Below, one piece after another: positions 21,076 through 30,984 of a DNA stretch of 64,000 nucleotides (the first letter of the stretch is position 1; each line of letters starts with the position of its first letter). The stretch lies in the NCBI RefSeq assembly GCF_002286785.1, contig NZ_MUJY01000118.1:20895-84894 (forward strand). Reading direction: 5' to 3'. The DNA is from Pseudomonas sp. PIC25 (lineage in GTDB: Bacteria; Pseudomonadota; Gammaproteobacteria; Pseudomonadales; Pseudomonadaceae). The notes under the pieces were generated by a model, which was not told the origin of the DNA, did no database searches, and was given only the letters and a program-made list of their open reading frames with translations. The position numbers and the translations under genes were made by a program.

Positions 21076-22164
21076 ATGCGTCCCGCCCGTGCCCTGATCG
21101 ACCTCCAAGCCCTGCGTGCCAACTACCGGCTGGCCCGCGAAGCCTCTGGCGCCCGTGCGCTGGCGGTGATCAAGGCGGATGCCTACGGGCATGGCGCGGT
21201 GCGCTGCGCCCAGGCCCTGCTGGACGAGGCGGACGGGTTCGCCGTGGCCTGTATCGAGGAAGCGCTGGAGCTGCGCGAGGCCGGCATCCGTGCGCCCATC
21301 CTGCTGCTGGAAGGCTTTTTCGAGGCGGAAGAGCTGGAGCTGATCGTTCGCCATGATTTCTGGTGCGTTGTCCATTCGATGTGGCAGTTGGAGGCCATCG
21401 AGCGCGCCAGCCTGGGCAGGCCCCTGTGCGTCTGGCTGAAGCTGGACACCGGCATGCACCGTGTCGGCCTGGAGCCCGCCGATTACCAGGCCGCCTACCA
21501 GCGCCTGCTGGCCAGCGGCAAGGTCGGCAAGATCGTCCTGATGAGCCATTTCGCCCGTGCCGATGAACTGGACTGCCCGCGCAGCGCCGAGCAGCTGCAC
21601 GTCTTCGAGCAGGCCCGCCAGGGGCTGGTGGCGGAGATCAGCCTGTGCAATTCCCCGGCGCTCCTCGGCAACCGGCTGCTGTTCCCGAAGCCGCTGAACA
21701 GCGATTGGGTGCGTCCGGGCTTGATGCTTTATGGCGCCTCGCCGTTCGAGGGCCCGCAAGCGGCGGCCGATGGCCTGCAGCCGGTGATGACGCTGGAATC
21801 GCGGATCATCGGCGTGCGCGAATTGCCGGCAGGCGAGCCGGTGGGCTACGGCGCGCGCTTCGTCAGCGAGCGGCCGACCCGCGTGGGCGTGGTTGCCATG
21901 GGCTATGCCGACGGCTATCCGCGCCACGCACCGACCGGAACGCCGGTGAGCATCGATGGCCAGCCGAGCCGGCTGATCGGTCGGGTGTCCATGGATATGC
22001 TCACTGTCGACCTGACCGGCCTGCCCCAGGCGGGCCTGGGCAGCCGGGTCGAACTCTGGGGCCGGGAAGTACTTGCCAGTGATGTTGCGGCCTGGGCCGG
22101 GACCATTCCCTATCAACTGTTCTGCAATCTGAAACGGGCGCCGCGCGTCTATTCCGAGAGGTAG
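21076..22164 (+). CDS. dadX: Catabolic alanine racemase DadX
   Basis: PLP racemase converting L-alanine to D-alanine for DadA. ATG 21076 gives 362 residues beginning [17 protein letters not shown]; the PLP lysine is Lys33 in [11 protein letters not shown]. The second active-site region ([28 protein letters not shown]) is intact. The upstream SD is poor (GGATATCGAAG) and a strong terminator lies directly before it, which together suggest reduced or conditional expression relative to dadA-ridA. Confidence 0.95.
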   Translation: MRPARALIDLQALRANYRLAREASGARALAVIKADAYGHGAVRCAQALLDEADGFAVACIEEALELREAGIRAPILLLEGFFEAEELELIVRHDFWCVVHSMWQLEAIERASLGRPLCVWLKLDTGMHRVGLEPADYQAAYQRLLASGKVGKIVLMSHFARADELDCPRSAEQLHVFEQARQGLVAEISLCNSPALLGNRLLFPKPLNSDWVRPGLMLYGASPFEGPQAAADGLQPVMTLESRIIGVRELPAGEPVGYGARFVSERPTRVGVVAMGYADGYPRHAPTGTPVSIDGQPSRLIGRVSMDMLTVDLTGLPQAGLGSRVELWGREVLASDVAAWAGTIPYQLFCNLKRAPRVYSER

Positions 22165-22267
22165 TCGAGCCACTGAGCAGGATGTGCGGTCAGGCTGTTG
22201 AAAATACTGAACGCTGGCGCCATGATACGGCCACTTCGCAACCTGCTCCCCCTGGAGGACTCCCGCA

Positions 22268-22816
22268 TTGGACGTCGGTGTTCGACTGCAATCCATTCGC
22301 AAACTCAAAGGCCTTTCCCAGCGTGAACTCGCCAAGCGGGCCGGCGTTACCAACAGCACCATTTCGATGATCGAGAAGAACAGTGTCAGTCCCTCGATCA
22401 GCTCGCTGAAAAAAGTCCTCAGCGGCATTCCCATGACACTGGTGGAGTTCTTCTCCATCGACTACGAGCAAGACACGCCCACTCAAGTCGTCTACCGGGC
22501 CGACGAACTGACCGACCTCTCCAGCGGCGCCGTGACCATGAAACTGGTCGGCAAGGCACAACCCAACCGGGCCCTGGCCTTCCTCGACGAAACCTACCCG
22601 CCGGATGCCGATACCGGCGAAGAGATGTATGCCCACGAAGGGGAAGAAGCCGGCATCCTGGTGGAAGGCCGCCTGGAACTGACCGTCGGCAGCGAGGTGT
22701 ACATCCTCGAGGCGGGCGACAGCTACTACTTCGAGAGCCATCAGCCCCACCGTTTCCGCAATCCGTTCGACAAACCGGCACGCCTGATCAGTGCCACCAC
22801 ACCGGCGAATTTCTAG
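22268..22816 (+). CDS. PauR-like regulator: XRE helix-turn-helix plus cupin
   Basis: 182 residues from a TTG start (22268) with GGAGG upstream. The N-terminal HTH_3 domain reads LKGLSQRELAKRAGVTNSTIS; the C-terminal cupin (EEAGILVEGRLELTVGSEVYILEAGDSYYFESHQPHRF) is the likely ligand-binding part. This matches PuuR/PauR regulators, which repress polyamine catabolic genes until putrescine or cadaverine binds. Position downstream of dadX and before cycB is that of P. aeruginosa pauR. Likely targets in this window are the transaminase/kauB divergent promoters and the flavoenzyme gene. Confidence 0.85.
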   Translation: MDVGVRLQSIRKLKGLSQRELAKRAGVTNSTISMIEKNSVSPSISSLKKVLSGIPMTLVEFFSIDYEQDTPTQVVYRADELTDLSSGAVTMKLVGKAQPNRALAFLDETYPPDADTGEEMYAHEGEEAGILVEGRLELTVGSEVYILEAGDSYYFESHQPHRFRNPFDKPARLISATTPANF

Positions 22817-22958
22817 GGCTTCGGCCCCTGCCTGCGACGTAATGCCGCAAGGCCCTGCACGGCGCAGGGTTGTTTCGGCGAGACCGGCTTATCGTTATAC
22901 TGGCGCCCGCTCGCGTAACCGTGGCCGCGGGCGTGACTAGCCACAATGAGGGTGAGAC

Positions 22959-23381
22959 GTGAACCTGATTAACAAGATGCTGGTGGCCAAAGCCGCTCTG
23001 TTGGCCCTGTGGGCTGTTAGCGCCCAGGCTGCGACCAACGACGATATCGCCGAGCGCATCAAGCCGGTGGGCGAGGTCTGCGTGATGGGCCAGGAATGCA
23101 AGGGTGTCGAAGCCGTGGCGGCTGCCGCGGGCGGTGGCGCGCGCAGCGCCGACGACGTGATCGCCAAGCACTGCAACGCCTGCCATGGCGCCGGCGTGCT
23201 GGGTGCGCCGAAGGTCGGCGACGGTGCCGCCTGGAAGGCACGTGCCGATGCCGCCGGTGGTATCGACGGCCTGCTCAAGCATGCCATTTCCGGTATCAAC
23301 GCCATGCCGCCGAAAGGTACCTGCGGCGATTGCTCGGACGACGAGCTGAAAGGCGCCATCGAGAAAATGTCCGGCCTCTGA
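22959..23381 (+). CDS. cycB: Cytochrome c5
   Basis: Small soluble or periplasmic-membrane cytochrome of 140 residues starting at GTG 22959. A signal peptide (cleavage after SAQA) precedes a class I c-type haem site, KHCNACHG (CXXCH) near residue 71, with the likely axial methionine in INAMPPKG. Two further cysteines in GTCGDC near the C terminus form the disulfide typical of c5. Carries electrons between respiratory complexes. The upstream intergenic stretch has GC-rich dyads but no obvious named site. Confidence 0.92.
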   Translation: MNLINKMLVAKAALLALWAVSAQAATNDDIAERIKPVGEVCVMGQECKGVEAVAAAAGGGARSADDVIAKHCNACHGAGVLGAPKVGDGAAWKARADAAGGIDGLLKHAISGINAMPPKGTCGDCSDDELKGAIEKMSGL

Positions 23382-23398
23382 TTCCGGTCTTTTCGCCA

Positions 23399-23424
23399 AC
23401 GAAGCCGCCTCCGGGCGGCTTCGT
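23399..23424 (+). terminator. Terminator after cycB
   Basis: Perfect 11-bp stem ACGAAGCCGCC / GGCGGCTTCGT with a TCCG loop, 17 nt after the cycB stop; the T tail is short. Confidence 0.75.
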
Positions 23425-23509
23425 CGTTTCCGGGCTCCGCTGAGCAAAGCCGGAGAGGCGCGGTCAAAGCTCCCAAGCAAAGGTCAACGCCGCTGCCGAG
23501 GAGAGTCCG

Positions 23510-25642
23510 GTGCCACGCTGCTCGCTGGAACAGGCCGTCGAACAGGTCCTGGCGCGAATCGACGGTCCCATCCGCCTGGGGCTGCCGTTGGGCCTGGGCA
23601 AACCGAACCGTTTCGCCAATCTGCTCTATCGCCGGGTCAAGGCGGACGCTTCGCGCTCGCTGACCATCTATACCGCCCTTTCGCTGGGGCGTCCCCAGGG
23701 CGGTAGCGAGCTGGAGCAACGCTTCAGCACGCCGTTCTTCGAGCGCGTCTATGGCGACTACCCCGAACTGGATTACCTGGCCGATCTGCGGCGAGGGGAG
23801 TTGCCGCCGAACATCCGGCTCGAAGAGTTCTACCTGAGCCCGGGCAGCCTGCTTGGCAATCCGTTGGCGCAGCAGCAGTACGTCAGCCTGAACTACAGCC
23901 AGGTCGCGCGCGGGCTGGATCTCAAGGGCATCAACGTCATTGCCCAGTTGGTCGCACGTTCGCCGCACCGACCGGGGTGGTTTAGCCTGTCGTGCAACCC
24001 CGACATCACCCTGGACCTGTTGCCGCGGCTGGCCGCGCGACGTGCGGCGGGCGAGCCGGTGTTGTGCGTTGCCCAGGCACATGCGGAGCTGCCGTACATG
24101 CCCGGGGATGCGGAGCTGGCCGAAGAGGAGTTCGATCTCGTCATCGAGCCCGTCGAGTGCAGCACCCTGTTCTCGACGCCGAACATGCCGGTGAGCCTGC
24201 AGGACCATGCCATCGGCCTGCATGCCAGTACTCTGGTGCGGGACGGCGGTACCCTGCAGATCGGCATCGGCGCCATGGGCGATGCACTCACCGCGGCGCT
24301 GCTGGCGCGGCAGGGCGACAATGCGGGTTATCGCGCCCTGCTGGAGGATATGCAGGTGCCGCAACGCTGGGACCGGCTGATCGAGCGCGAGGGTGGGCTC
24401 GCGCCCTTCGCCGAAGGGCTCTACGGGTGCAGCGAGATGTTCGTTCTCGGCCTGCTGGCGCTGATCGAGGCGGGGGTGATCCGCCGGCGGGTCTATCCGG
24501 ACGAAGGCCTGCAATGGCTGGCCAACCTCGGTGTGCTGGATGCCGAGGGGCGTCCCCGCAGCCTGCGGCTGCTGTTGGAGGCGGGGCTGCCGACCCACCT
24601 GGAAGAGCCGATGTTGGCCTGGTTGCAGGAGCGTGGCCTGCTGGCCAGCGAGATCGAGCGGCTTGGCGACGTGCTGCTCCTGCCGGACGGGCGCCGTGTG
24701 CCCGCCGATCTACGTGACACCGCCGCGCAGGAGGCGCTGGAGCCTTATCTGAAGGCTGCGCCGGGCGGTGTGTTGGTGCATGGCGGCTTCTTCCTCGGCC
24801 CGCAGGCATTCTACGAACGTCTCACTGAATTGAGCGATGCCCAGCGTGAACGCATCGGTATGACCGCCATCGGCTTCATCAACCGGCTGTATGGCAATGA
24901 GCGACTCAAGCGCTTGCAGCGGCGCGATGCGCGCTTCATCAATAGTGCGTTTGCCATGACCCTGCTGGGCGCGGGGATCGCCGATCAGCTGGAGGACGGC
25001 CGGGTAGTCAGCGGCGTCGGCGGCCAGTACGACTTCGTCGCCCAGGCCCACGAGCTGGAGGGTGCGCGCTCGATCCTCATGCTGCGCAGTTGGCGCGAGA
25101 GCGGCGGCGAGGTCACCTCGAACATCGTCTGGCAGTACGGGCATGCCACCATCCCGCGCCACCTGCGCGACATCGTGGTCACCGAATACGGTATCGCCGA
25201 CTTGCGCGGGAAGAATGATGCCGAGGTGATCGAAGCGCTGATCCGCATCGCCGATTCGCGCTTCCAGGAAGACCTGATCGACCAGGCCCAGCGGGCCGGC
25301 AAGCTGCCCGAGGACTTCGAACTGCCCTGGGCGTACCGGCAGAACACGCCGTGGCGCCTGCTGGCCTTGCAGGCACAGCATCCCCGCCTGTTCGCCGAAT
25401 ACCCGCTGGGCAGCGATTTCACCGGGCACGAGCAGGACCTGTTGCGTGCCCTGCGCTGGTTGAAGAGCAAGCTCAAGCTCAGCGAAATCCTCGAACTGGG
25501 TATGGCCACGCTGTTCGACCTGCCCGATCCGCAGGCCTACGCCGGCCATCTACAGCGCATGGGCCTGGCCGAACCCGAGGGGTTGCGCGAGCAGCTCTAT
25601 CAGAAGCTGGTGCTGGCCGGGCTCAAGGCTACGGCCACATGA
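23510..25642 (+). CDS. Acetyl-CoA hydrolase/transferase family protein, enlarged
   Basis: 710 residues from GTG 23510 (GAGGAG upstream). The N-terminal CoA-transferase fold, the GIGAMGDALTAALL nucleotide-like turn, the probable catalytic Glu309 in YGCSEMF, and the C-terminal GVGGQYDFVAQAH and VTEYGIADLRGK motifs are those of acetyl-CoA hydrolases and succinyl-CoA:acetate CoA-transferases. Typical members are about 430-550 residues; here an extra segment, roughly residues 335-480, separates the catalytic Glu from the C-terminal motifs. A role in acetate or acyl-CoA metabolism is inferred; the substrate is not known. The next gene follows after 10 nt, so the two likely form an operon. Confidence 0.82.
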   Translation: MPRCSLEQAVEQVLARIDGPIRLGLPLGLGKPNRFANLLYRRVKADASRSLTIYTALSLGRPQGGSELEQRFSTPFFERVYGDYPELDYLADLRRGELPPNIRLEEFYLSPGSLLGNPLAQQQYVSLNYSQVARGLDLKGINVIAQLVARSPHRPGWFSLSCNPDITLDLLPRLAARRAAGEPVLCVAQAHAELPYMPGDAELAEEEFDLVIEPVECSTLFSTPNMPVSLQDHAIGLHASTLVRDGGTLQIGIGAMGDALTAALLARQGDNAGYRALLEDMQVPQRWDRLIEREGGLAPFAEGLYGCSEMFVLGLLALIEAGVIRRRVYPDEGLQWLANLGVLDAEGRPRSLRLLLEAGLPTHLEEPMLAWLQERGLLASEIERLGDVLLLPDGRRVPADLRDTAAQEALEPYLKAAPGGVLVHGGFFLGPQAFYERLTELSDAQRERIGMTAIGFINRLYGNERLKRLQRRDARFINSAFAMTLLGAGIADQLEDGRVVSGVGGQYDFVAQAHELEGARSILMLRSWRESGGEVTSNIVWQYGHATIPRHLRDIVVTEYGIADLRGKNDAEVIEALIRIADSRFQEDLIDQAQRAGKLPEDFELPWAYRQNTPWRLLALQAQHPRLFAEYPLGSDFTGHEQDLLRALRWLKSKLKLSEILELGMATLFDLPDPQAYAGHLQRMGLAEPEGLREQLYQKLVLAGLKATAT

Positions 25643-25652
25643 GGAGATTCCG

Positions 25653-26162
25653 ATGCAGAATTCCATTCCCCGTCCCGAATGCCTGCGCTTTTCCAGCGAC
25701 GGACGTACACCGAATAGCGCGTTGCCGGTGCTGGTCTATCGCCAGTTGCCGTTGCAGGGCGATCTCGCCGAGGCATTCGAAACGCTATTCGCCGCTCACT
25801 TCTGGCCGCCGCGCTGGCGCAGCCCGGTCTACGACTACCATCACTACCACACCGGCGCCCATGAGGCGTTGGGCGTGGCGCGGGGGCATGCGCGGCTGAT
25901 GCTGGGCGGAGAACGGGGCGCGGAAATCGAGGTGCGTGCCGGCGATGCGCTGGTGCTGCCGGCGGGCACCGGGCACTGCCAGTTGCAGGCCAGCGCGGAT
26001 TTTCTGGTGGTGGGCGCGTATCCACCCGAACAGGACTGGGATATCCAGCGCCCCGATGAGCGGACCCATGACGCGGCCAGGGCGCGCATTGCCGAAACGC
26101 CGGTGCCGGTCAGCGATCCGGTGACCGGCACACAGGGGGCATTGGTGGAGCTGTGGCGCTAG
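25653..26162 (+). CDS. Cupin protein (YjlB-like)
   Basis: 169 residues, ATG 25653 after GAGGAG. The cupin core shows YHHYHTGAHEALGVARG (metal-ligand histidines and a glutamate) and VRAGDALVLPAGTGHCQL. No signal peptide. It is coupled to the acyl-CoA hydrolase/transferase gene (10-nt gap), suggesting a shared but undefined pathway. Convergent with xpt. Confidence 0.8.
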   Translation: MQNSIPRPECLRFSSDGRTPNSALPVLVYRQLPLQGDLAEAFETLFAAHFWPPRWRSPVYDYHHYHTGAHEALGVARGHARLMLGGERGAEIEVRAGDALVLPAGTGHCQLQASADFLVVGAYPPEQDWDIQRPDERTHDAARARIAETPVPVSDPVTGTQGALVELWR

Positions 26163-26177
26163 GAATGTCTTCCCCGG

Positions 26178-26909
<732 letters not shown>

Positions 26910-28919
26910 TCAGCGCTTGAGCATGGCGCGGATATCCGCCAGGGCGTTGTTGCCGCGCGCGGCCTTGACCTCCACCGGGGCGTCTTCCTGGCCTTCCCAG
27001 ATCAGGTCTTCCGGCGGCAGCTCATCGAGGAAGCGGCTTGGCGTGCAGTCGATGATCTCGCCGTACTGCTTGCGCTTGGCGGCGAAGGTCAGGGTCAGGT
27101 TCTGCCGCGCGCGGGTGATGCCGACATAGGCCAGGCGGCGTTCTTCCTCGATGGTATCGGCCTCGATGCTGGAGCGGTGCGGGAGGATTTCCTCCTCGAC
27201 GCCGAGGATGAACACCGAGGGGAACTCCAGGCCCTTGGAGGCGTGCAGGGTCATCATCTGCACCCCTTCGGCGCCTTCTTCCTCTTCCTGCTGGCGCTCG
27301 AGCATGTCGCGCAGGACCAGCTTGCCGATGGCTTCCTCGATGGTCATCTCGCCATCTTCGTCCTTCTCGAGGGTGTTCTTCAGCGCCTCGATGAGGAACC
27401 AGACGTTGCCCATGCGCGCTTCGGCGACCTTGTCGCTGGAAGCGTTCTGCCGCAGCCAGTTCTCGTAATCGATGTCCATCACCATGCTGCGCAGCGCGGC
27501 GATCGGATCGTTCTGTGCGCATTGCTGGCGCACGCCGTCCATCCAGCGGGTGAAGCGCGCCAGGCGTTCGGTGAAGCGGCTGTCCAAGTGTTCGCCGAGG
27601 CCGATCTCGCCCGCCGCCTGGTACATGGAAATCTTACGCTCGGTGGCGTAGTTGCCGAGCTTCTCCAGGGTTGTGGAGCCGATTTCCCGGCGCGGCACGT
27701 TGATCACGCGGAGGAAGGCGTTGTCGTCGTCCGGGTTCACCAGCAGGCGGAAATAGGACATCAGGTCCTTCACTTCCTGGCGGGCGAAGAAACTGGTGCC
27801 GCCAGAGAGCCGGTAGGGAATCTGGTGGTGCTGCAGCTTCAGCTCCATCAGCTTCGCCTGGTAATTGCCACGGTAAAGGATGGCGAAATCGCTGTACGGG
27901 CGCTGGGTGCGCAGGTGCTCGGTGAGGATTTCCATGGCTACCCGCTCGCACTCGGCCTCTTCGTTGCGGCAGCGGATCACGCGGATTTCGTCGCCATGGC
28001 CCATCTCGCTCCACAGCTGCTTCTCGAACACGTGCGGGTTGTTGGCGATCAGCACGTTGGCGCATTTGAGGATGCGGCTGGTGGAGCGGTAGTTCTGCTC
28101 CAGCATCACCACTTTGAGGGAGGGGTAGTCCTCCTTCAGTTGCATCAGGTTTTCCGGCCGCGCCCCGCGCCAGGCGTAGATCGACTGGTCGTCGTCGCCG
28201 ACCACGGTGAACTGGTTGCGCATGCCGACCAGCAGCTTCACCAGAAGGTACTGGCTGGCGTTGGTGTCCTGGTATTCGTCCACCAGCAGGTAGCGAATGC
28301 GGTTCTGCCATTTCTCCAGTATGTCCGCGTGTTCCTGGAACAGCTTCACCGGCAGCAGGATGAGGTCGTCGAAGTCGACCGCGTTGTACGCCTTGAGGGT
28401 GCGCTGGTAGTGCAGGTAGACGATGGCGGCGGTCTGTTCCTTGGGGTTGCGCGCCTGGGCCAGGGCCTCGTCGGGCAGCACCAGATCGTTCTTCCAGTTA
28501 CCGATGTAGTTCTTGATCTCGTCCACGCCGTCATCGCCGGCGTATTCCTTCTGCATGATGTCGGTCAGCAGCGCCTTGATGTCGCCCTCGTCGAAGATCG
28601 AGAAGCCCGGCTTGTAGCCGAGTCGGGCGTGCTCCTTGCGAATGATGTTCAGCCCGAGGTTGTGGAAAGTCGACACCGTCAGCCCCTTGCCTTCGCTACC
28701 ACGCAACAGGGTGCCGACCCGCTCCTTCATTTCGCGGGCGGCCTTGTTGGTGAAGGTCATGGCAACGATGTGCTGGGCCCGGATGCCGCACTGCTGGATC
28801 AAGTAGGCGATCTTGCGGGTGATGACGCTGGTCTTGCCGGAGCCGGCGCCGGCGAGCACCAGGAGAGGGCCGCCGACATAGGTCACGGCTTCCTGTTGCC
28901 GGGGATTGAGTCGGGACAT
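26910..28919 (-). CDS. rep: ATP-dependent DNA helicase Rep
   Basis: UvrD/Rep superfamily 1A helicase that moves 3' to 5' on single strands and clears replication forks. 669 residues. Motifs in order: Walker A GAGSGKTS (24-31), MTFTNKAAREMKER (Ia), VDEYQDTN (II), GDDDQSIYAWRGA (III), LEQNYRS (IV) and MTLHASKGLEF plus YVGITRARQ (V-VI). Length and motif order are standard. Divergent from the GGDEF-EAL gene across an AT-rich gap. Confidence 0.97.
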   Translation of the reverse strand: MSRLNPRQQEAVTYVGGPLLVLAGAGSGKTSVITRKIAYLIQQCGIRAQHIVAMTFTNKAAREMKERVGTLLRGSEGKGLTVSTFHNLGLNIIRKEHARLGYKPGFSIFDEGDIKALLTDIMQKEYAGDDGVDEIKNYIGNWKNDLVLPDEALAQARNPKEQTAAIVYLHYQRTLKAYNAVDFDDLILLPVKLFQEHADILEKWQNRIRYLLVDEYQDTNASQYLLVKLLVGMRNQFTVVGDDDQSIYAWRGARPENLMQLKEDYPSLKVVMLEQNYRSTSRILKCANVLIANNPHVFEKQLWSEMGHGDEIRVIRCRNEEAECERVAMEILTEHLRTQRPYSDFAILYRGNYQAKLMELKLQHHQIPYRLSGGTSFFARQEVKDLMSYFRLLVNPDDDNAFLRVINVPRREIGSTTLEKLGNYATERKISMYQAAGEIGLGEHLDSRFTERLARFTRWMDGVRQQCAQNDPIAALRSMVMDIDYENWLRQNASSDKVAEARMGNVWFLIEALKNTLEKDEDGEMTIEEAIGKLVLRDMLERQQEEEEGAEGVQMMTLHASKGLEFPSVFILGVEEEILPHRSSIEADTIEEERRLAYVGITRARQNLTLTFAAKRKQYGEIIDCTPSRFLDELPPEDLIWEGQEDAPVEVKAARGNNALADIRAMLKR

Positions 28920-28984
28920 GGCGAAACGGACTGGTTGGAAGGGCGGGAGATTCTATCAGGCTTGCCCGGCGCTGCAGTGTCCCG

Positions 28985-29070
28985 TGTGTCGATAGGGGGC
29001 TATACAAATAAAAAATTGCAATGTATTAGATATATAGAGCTATAACTTAAAGTAATTTATTAAATCATGC
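28985..29070. promoter_or_regulatory. AT-rich promoter region upstream of the first GGDEF-EAL gene
   Basis: About 85 bp of markedly AT-rich DNA (ATAAAAAATTGC, TATATAG, TATAACTTAAAG, AATTTATTAAAT) in a genome whose surroundings are about 65% GC. Several -10-like hexamers (TATAAC) are present. Such stretches in Pseudomonas often attract MvaT/MvaU-type silencers; that part is inference. Confidence 0.5.
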
Positions 29071-29085
29071 AGCGGAGGGGATGTT

Positions 29086-30747
29086 GTGACGTGCCAGACC
29101 GATTTCTCCCGACTGCTCATCCTTTCGCGGGAGTCCCATTGGATCTCCCTGCTGGATCAGCTGTTGGCCGAGCAACCGGAGCCGGTCTGGCTGTTCGCCG
29201 CCAGTAGCTGGAGCGACGCCCAGAACCTCTATCAGGACCACCTGCCCGATCTGGTCTTCGCCACACCCGACTGCCTGCCCACTGCCAATCAATGCCCCTT
29301 GCCGCCGATCCTGTTGCTGGACAGTGCGCCGAGCCAACTGCCGGCGGACATCTGCGACTGGCTGGCGCGCGACAGCCTTAATGGCGAAGTGCTACGACGC
29401 TGCCTGCACTATAGCCGGCAATTGCTGTCTATGCAGCGTTTGTCGAAACAGGACGCGCTCACCGGCATTCCGAACCGCCAGGGCTTCCAGGCGCTGCTGC
29501 CCAAGCGCCTGCAACTGAACCGGGGGCGTGGCCTGTTGCTGGGTTATCTCGACCTGGACAACTTCAACCACGCCAATGACAGCCTGGGCCACCAAGCCGG
29601 CGACGAATTGATTCAGCAGGTCGTGGGGCGCCTGAAGCCCCTGCTGGAGCAGCAGGACATCCTGGCCCGGATCGGTGGCGACGAATTCGCCCTGCTGCTG
29701 GACGTGAGCGCCGATCCGAAACGGGTCGACAGCCTGGTGCAGAACATCCTGGAGTCGCTGGGCGAGCCGTACTGGATCCAGGGGGAAAGCCTCTCGCTGG
29801 GTTGCAGCCTGGGCTTGGCCTATTGCCGTGCCGGCGAAGATGCCGATGCGTTGCTCTGGCATGCCCACTTGGCCATGCAGCAGGCGAAGAGCCGCCAGGG
29901 TTGCACCTGGCATCTGTACGACGAGCGTATTTCCAGCGACGTGCGCAGCCTGGCGGACCTCGAAGCGGAACTCCGTCGAGCCCTGCGCCGCGATGAACTG
30001 GAGTTGCACTACCAGCCGCGCCTGCACCTGGAGAGTGGCGAGATCGTCGGCCTCGAAGCACTAGTGCGCTGGCGCCATCCGGCGCGGGGCCTGCTCTACC
30101 CACAGGATTTCATTCCTCTGGCCGAGCAGTGCGGACTGATCGTTCCCCTCGGCTATTGGGTTATTTCCCGTGCCTTGCAGGACATGCGCTGGCTGGCCGA
30201 GCAGGGCCGCGGGCTGCACATGGCGGTGAACCTGTCCTTCAGCCAGTTTCAGGACAGTCAGCTGCTGACCACCGTGCAACGCTTGATCGAGGGCTGCAAG
30301 GTGGACACCCGCTGGCTGGAGTTCGAGCTGACCGAAACCGCGGTCATGCAGCGCAGCGACTACGTGCTGGGAACCATGCATACCCTCGGTGAACTGGGCG
30401 TACGGTTCTCCCTGGATGACTTCGGCACGGGCTTCTCCTCCTTCGTCCACCTCGCCAGCCTGCCGATCGCCCTGCTCAAGCTGGACAAGAGTTTCGTGTC
30501 CGGCATGCACGTACGGCCTGAACAGTGCAGGCTGGTCAAGGCCATGATCAACCTGGCCGGCAATCTCGGCCTGGAGGTGGTGGCGGAGGGCGTCGAGTCG
30601 CCGGAAGAGCTGGAACTGCTGCGCCAGTTCGGCTGCGATCAGGCCCAGGGCTACCTGATCAGCAAACCCCTGCCGTTGCGCGAGCTTGAGCGGTTGCTGC
30701 AGCATCGGCACGGCCATCCTTCGGTGCGTGCGTCTGCCCTGCAGTGA
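29086..30747 (+). CDS. GGDEF-EAL protein, c-di-GMP turnover (ProE/PA5295-like), copy 1
   Basis: 553 residues from GTG 29086 (GGAGGGG 6 nt upstream). Residues 1-115 resemble a receiver-like fold without a clear phosphoacceptor. The GGDEF domain keeps the full signature ([11 protein letters not shown] near 200). The EAL domain keeps GLEALVRW, the NLSFSQFQ and ELTETAVM elements and the DDFGTGFSS loop-6 motif needed for phosphodiesterase activity. It could therefore make or degrade c-di-GMP; relatives act mainly as phosphodiesterases. A second copy lies 237 bp downstream in the same direction. Confidence 0.9.
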   Translation: MTCQTDFSRLLILSRESHWISLLDQLLAEQPEPVWLFAASSWSDAQNLYQDHLPDLVFATPDCLPTANQCPLPPILLLDSAPSQLPADICDWLARDSLNGEVLRRCLHYSRQLLSMQRLSKQDALTGIPNRQGFQALLPKRLQLNRGRGLLLGYLDLDNFNHANDSLGHQAGDELIQQVVGRLKPLLEQQDILARIGGDEFALLLDVSADPKRVDSLVQNILESLGEPYWIQGESLSLGCSLGLAYCRAGEDADALLWHAHLAMQQAKSRQGCTWHLYDERISSDVRSLADLEAELRRALRRDELELHYQPRLHLESGEIVGLEALVRWRHPARGLLYPQDFIPLAEQCGLIVPLGYWVISRALQDMRWLAEQGRGLHMAVNLSFSQFQDSQLLTTVQRLIEGCKVDTRWLEFELTETAVMQRSDYVLGTMHTLGELGVRFSLDDFGTGFSSFVHLASLPIALLKLDKSFVSGMHVRPEQCRLVKAMINLAGNLGLEVVAEGVESPEELELLRQFGCDQAQGYLISKPLPLRELERLLQHRHGHPSVRASALQ

Positions 30748-30984
30748 CGCCCAGCGCTCACTCCGTCACTTTTCATCCGCTCATGCATGATGCTGCTCAC
30801 AGGATCGACGGCAGGTGCTGGCGATTGCCTGGATGTCTGGATAACTTGCGCCATTCACGTGATGCCGCACCGACGCGGCCGGGCCTTCTTTCGGACAGAT
30901 TCCCGCGTAGGGATGCGCATGCGGTACGTCGCTCGCGACGTGCCGCGATGGTCCGCGCGTCCAACCTGACTCGGGGGATTTTCT

